Positions 63,561 to 64,000 of a stretch of 64,000 nt of DNA are shown here, in pieces; the stretch's first letter is position 1; each line of letters opens with the position of its first letter. A program made the translations under genes and the position numbers. The stretch is from positions 1 to 64,000 of the forward strand of contig NZ_LLXV01000015.1 in assembly GCF_001431665.1 (NCBI RefSeq), in the 5' to 3' direction. The stretch comes from Stenotrophomonas beteli (GTDB lineage Bacteria; Pseudomonadota; Gammaproteobacteria; Xanthomonadales; Xanthomonadaceae). The notes under the pieces are model-generated. The model had not been told where the DNA came from and did no database searches. It worked only from the letters and a program-made list of their open reading frames with translations.

Positions 63561-64000
63561 TCAGCAGGCGGCGGGCTGTCGTGGCCGTTCGCTGCGCACC
63601 CGCCCCGGGACATTGATGATCACGCGACTGTGCTCGTAGCCATCCACGCACAGCACGATGGACTGGTTGGTGCCGGCGTTGCGGCCATCCGGCCGGAACT
63701 GCACCTCGGGACGATGATCGCTGGTGTGCAGCTGGACCCGGCGTTGGCTGGTGGTATGGGTGCGCAGCAGCCGGCCGGGGCCTCCGCCGGCCGTGCGTGC
63801 CTCGACCCGCACGCGCCAGCCCCGGCTCCAGGCCTGGTCACACTGCTGGCCATCAGACGAGCCACAGACAGATACGCGGCGGCGCTCGGTAACGGCCGTG
63901 CTGCGTGCCAGCGACAGGCTGGCGACCAGCTCCCGGCGCAGGCTCTCGGCCTGCAGGTGGCGCAGCGCGCGTTGCCAGGGGCCCCAGGCCAGCGCCAGCG
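63561..64000 (-). CDS. GspH/FimT-family pseudopilin (N-terminus outside window)
   Basis: The frame is open from the window end to a stop at 63561, giving about 146 C-terminal residues. The segment AESLRRELVASLSLARSTAVTERRR followed by VCGSSDGQQCDQ with its Cys pair matches the post-helix part of FimT/GspH pseudopilins, and IVLCVDG with the closing RVIINVPGRVR is the usual C-terminal strand. The hydrophobic prepilin helix would lie beyond base 64000. It is convergent with the tRNA and distinct from the fimT gene at 55685. Confidence 0.8.
   Translation of the reverse strand, partial: LALAWGPWQRALRHLQAESLRRELVASLSLARSTAVTERRRVSVCGSSDGQQCDQAWSRGWRVRVEARTAGGGPGRLLRTHTTSQRRVQLHTSDHRPEVQFRPDGRNAGTNQSIVLCVDGYEHSRVIINVPGRVRSERPRQPAAC

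Overview
The window is GC-rich, densely coded chromosomal DNA from a gammaproteobacterium of the Xanthomonadaceae, most likely the Stenotrophomonas maltophilia group. The reasons are the protein repertoire, an Oar-like TonB-dependent receptor, a petABC-sspAB run, and many intergenic GTAG-tipped palindromes of the SMAG REP type known from S. maltophilia. The assignment is inference from sequence; no database was searched.

Layout. 0-5.3 kb: the 3' part of an MHS-family transporter, a hemerythrin, a two-receiver diguanylate cyclase, a small exported protein and a MASE1 membrane protein with a degenerate kinase region. 5.4-14.7 kb: a polyamine block (PuuB-like oxidase, divergent puuD-puuA, potFGHI importer, succinate-semialdehyde dehydrogenase). 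14.8-20.1 kb, minus strand: phoH-ybeY, a small exported protein, corC, a DUF4105 protein and corA. 20.2-32.2 kb: a type VI secretion island with vgrG, a full-length Tle5-type phospholipase D effector, its exported immunity protein, and a tandem second cassette holding only the C-terminal half of the effector plus a second immunity gene. 32.2-35.2 kb: an HlyD/ABC/ABC-2 exporter. 35.3-50.4 kb: housekeeping genes (miaB, GST, WYL regulator, lytic transglycosylase, petABC, sspAB, nadC, Trm112, purEK, sodB, grxD, an SDR). 50.6-55.5 kb: TonB-dependent receptor and ppnN. 55.7-63.4 kb: minor pilin operon fimT-pilV-pilW-pilX-pilY1-pilE, then tRNA-Asn and a convergent second pseudopilin cut by the window edge.

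The most notable region is the island. Two near-identical arms (R1, about 1.19 kb of effector core; R2, about 0.45 kb of immunity 3' end) flank strongly diverged, visibly AT-richer segments. Each diverged segment encodes the effector C-terminal tail plus the N-terminal two thirds of its immunity protein. The order is R1-variable1-R2-R1'-variable2-R2'. This is the architecture expected of a recombination-driven C-terminal/immunity exchange locus, as described for Rhs and CDI toxins, but here on a T6SS phospholipase. The second cassette lacks the effector N-terminus and appears to carry a one-base deletion near its 3' end. The whole island is bracketed by two copies of a roughly 107-110 bp element with conserved spacing, which contains TCCACA/TGTGGA palindromes and a DnaA-box-like site.
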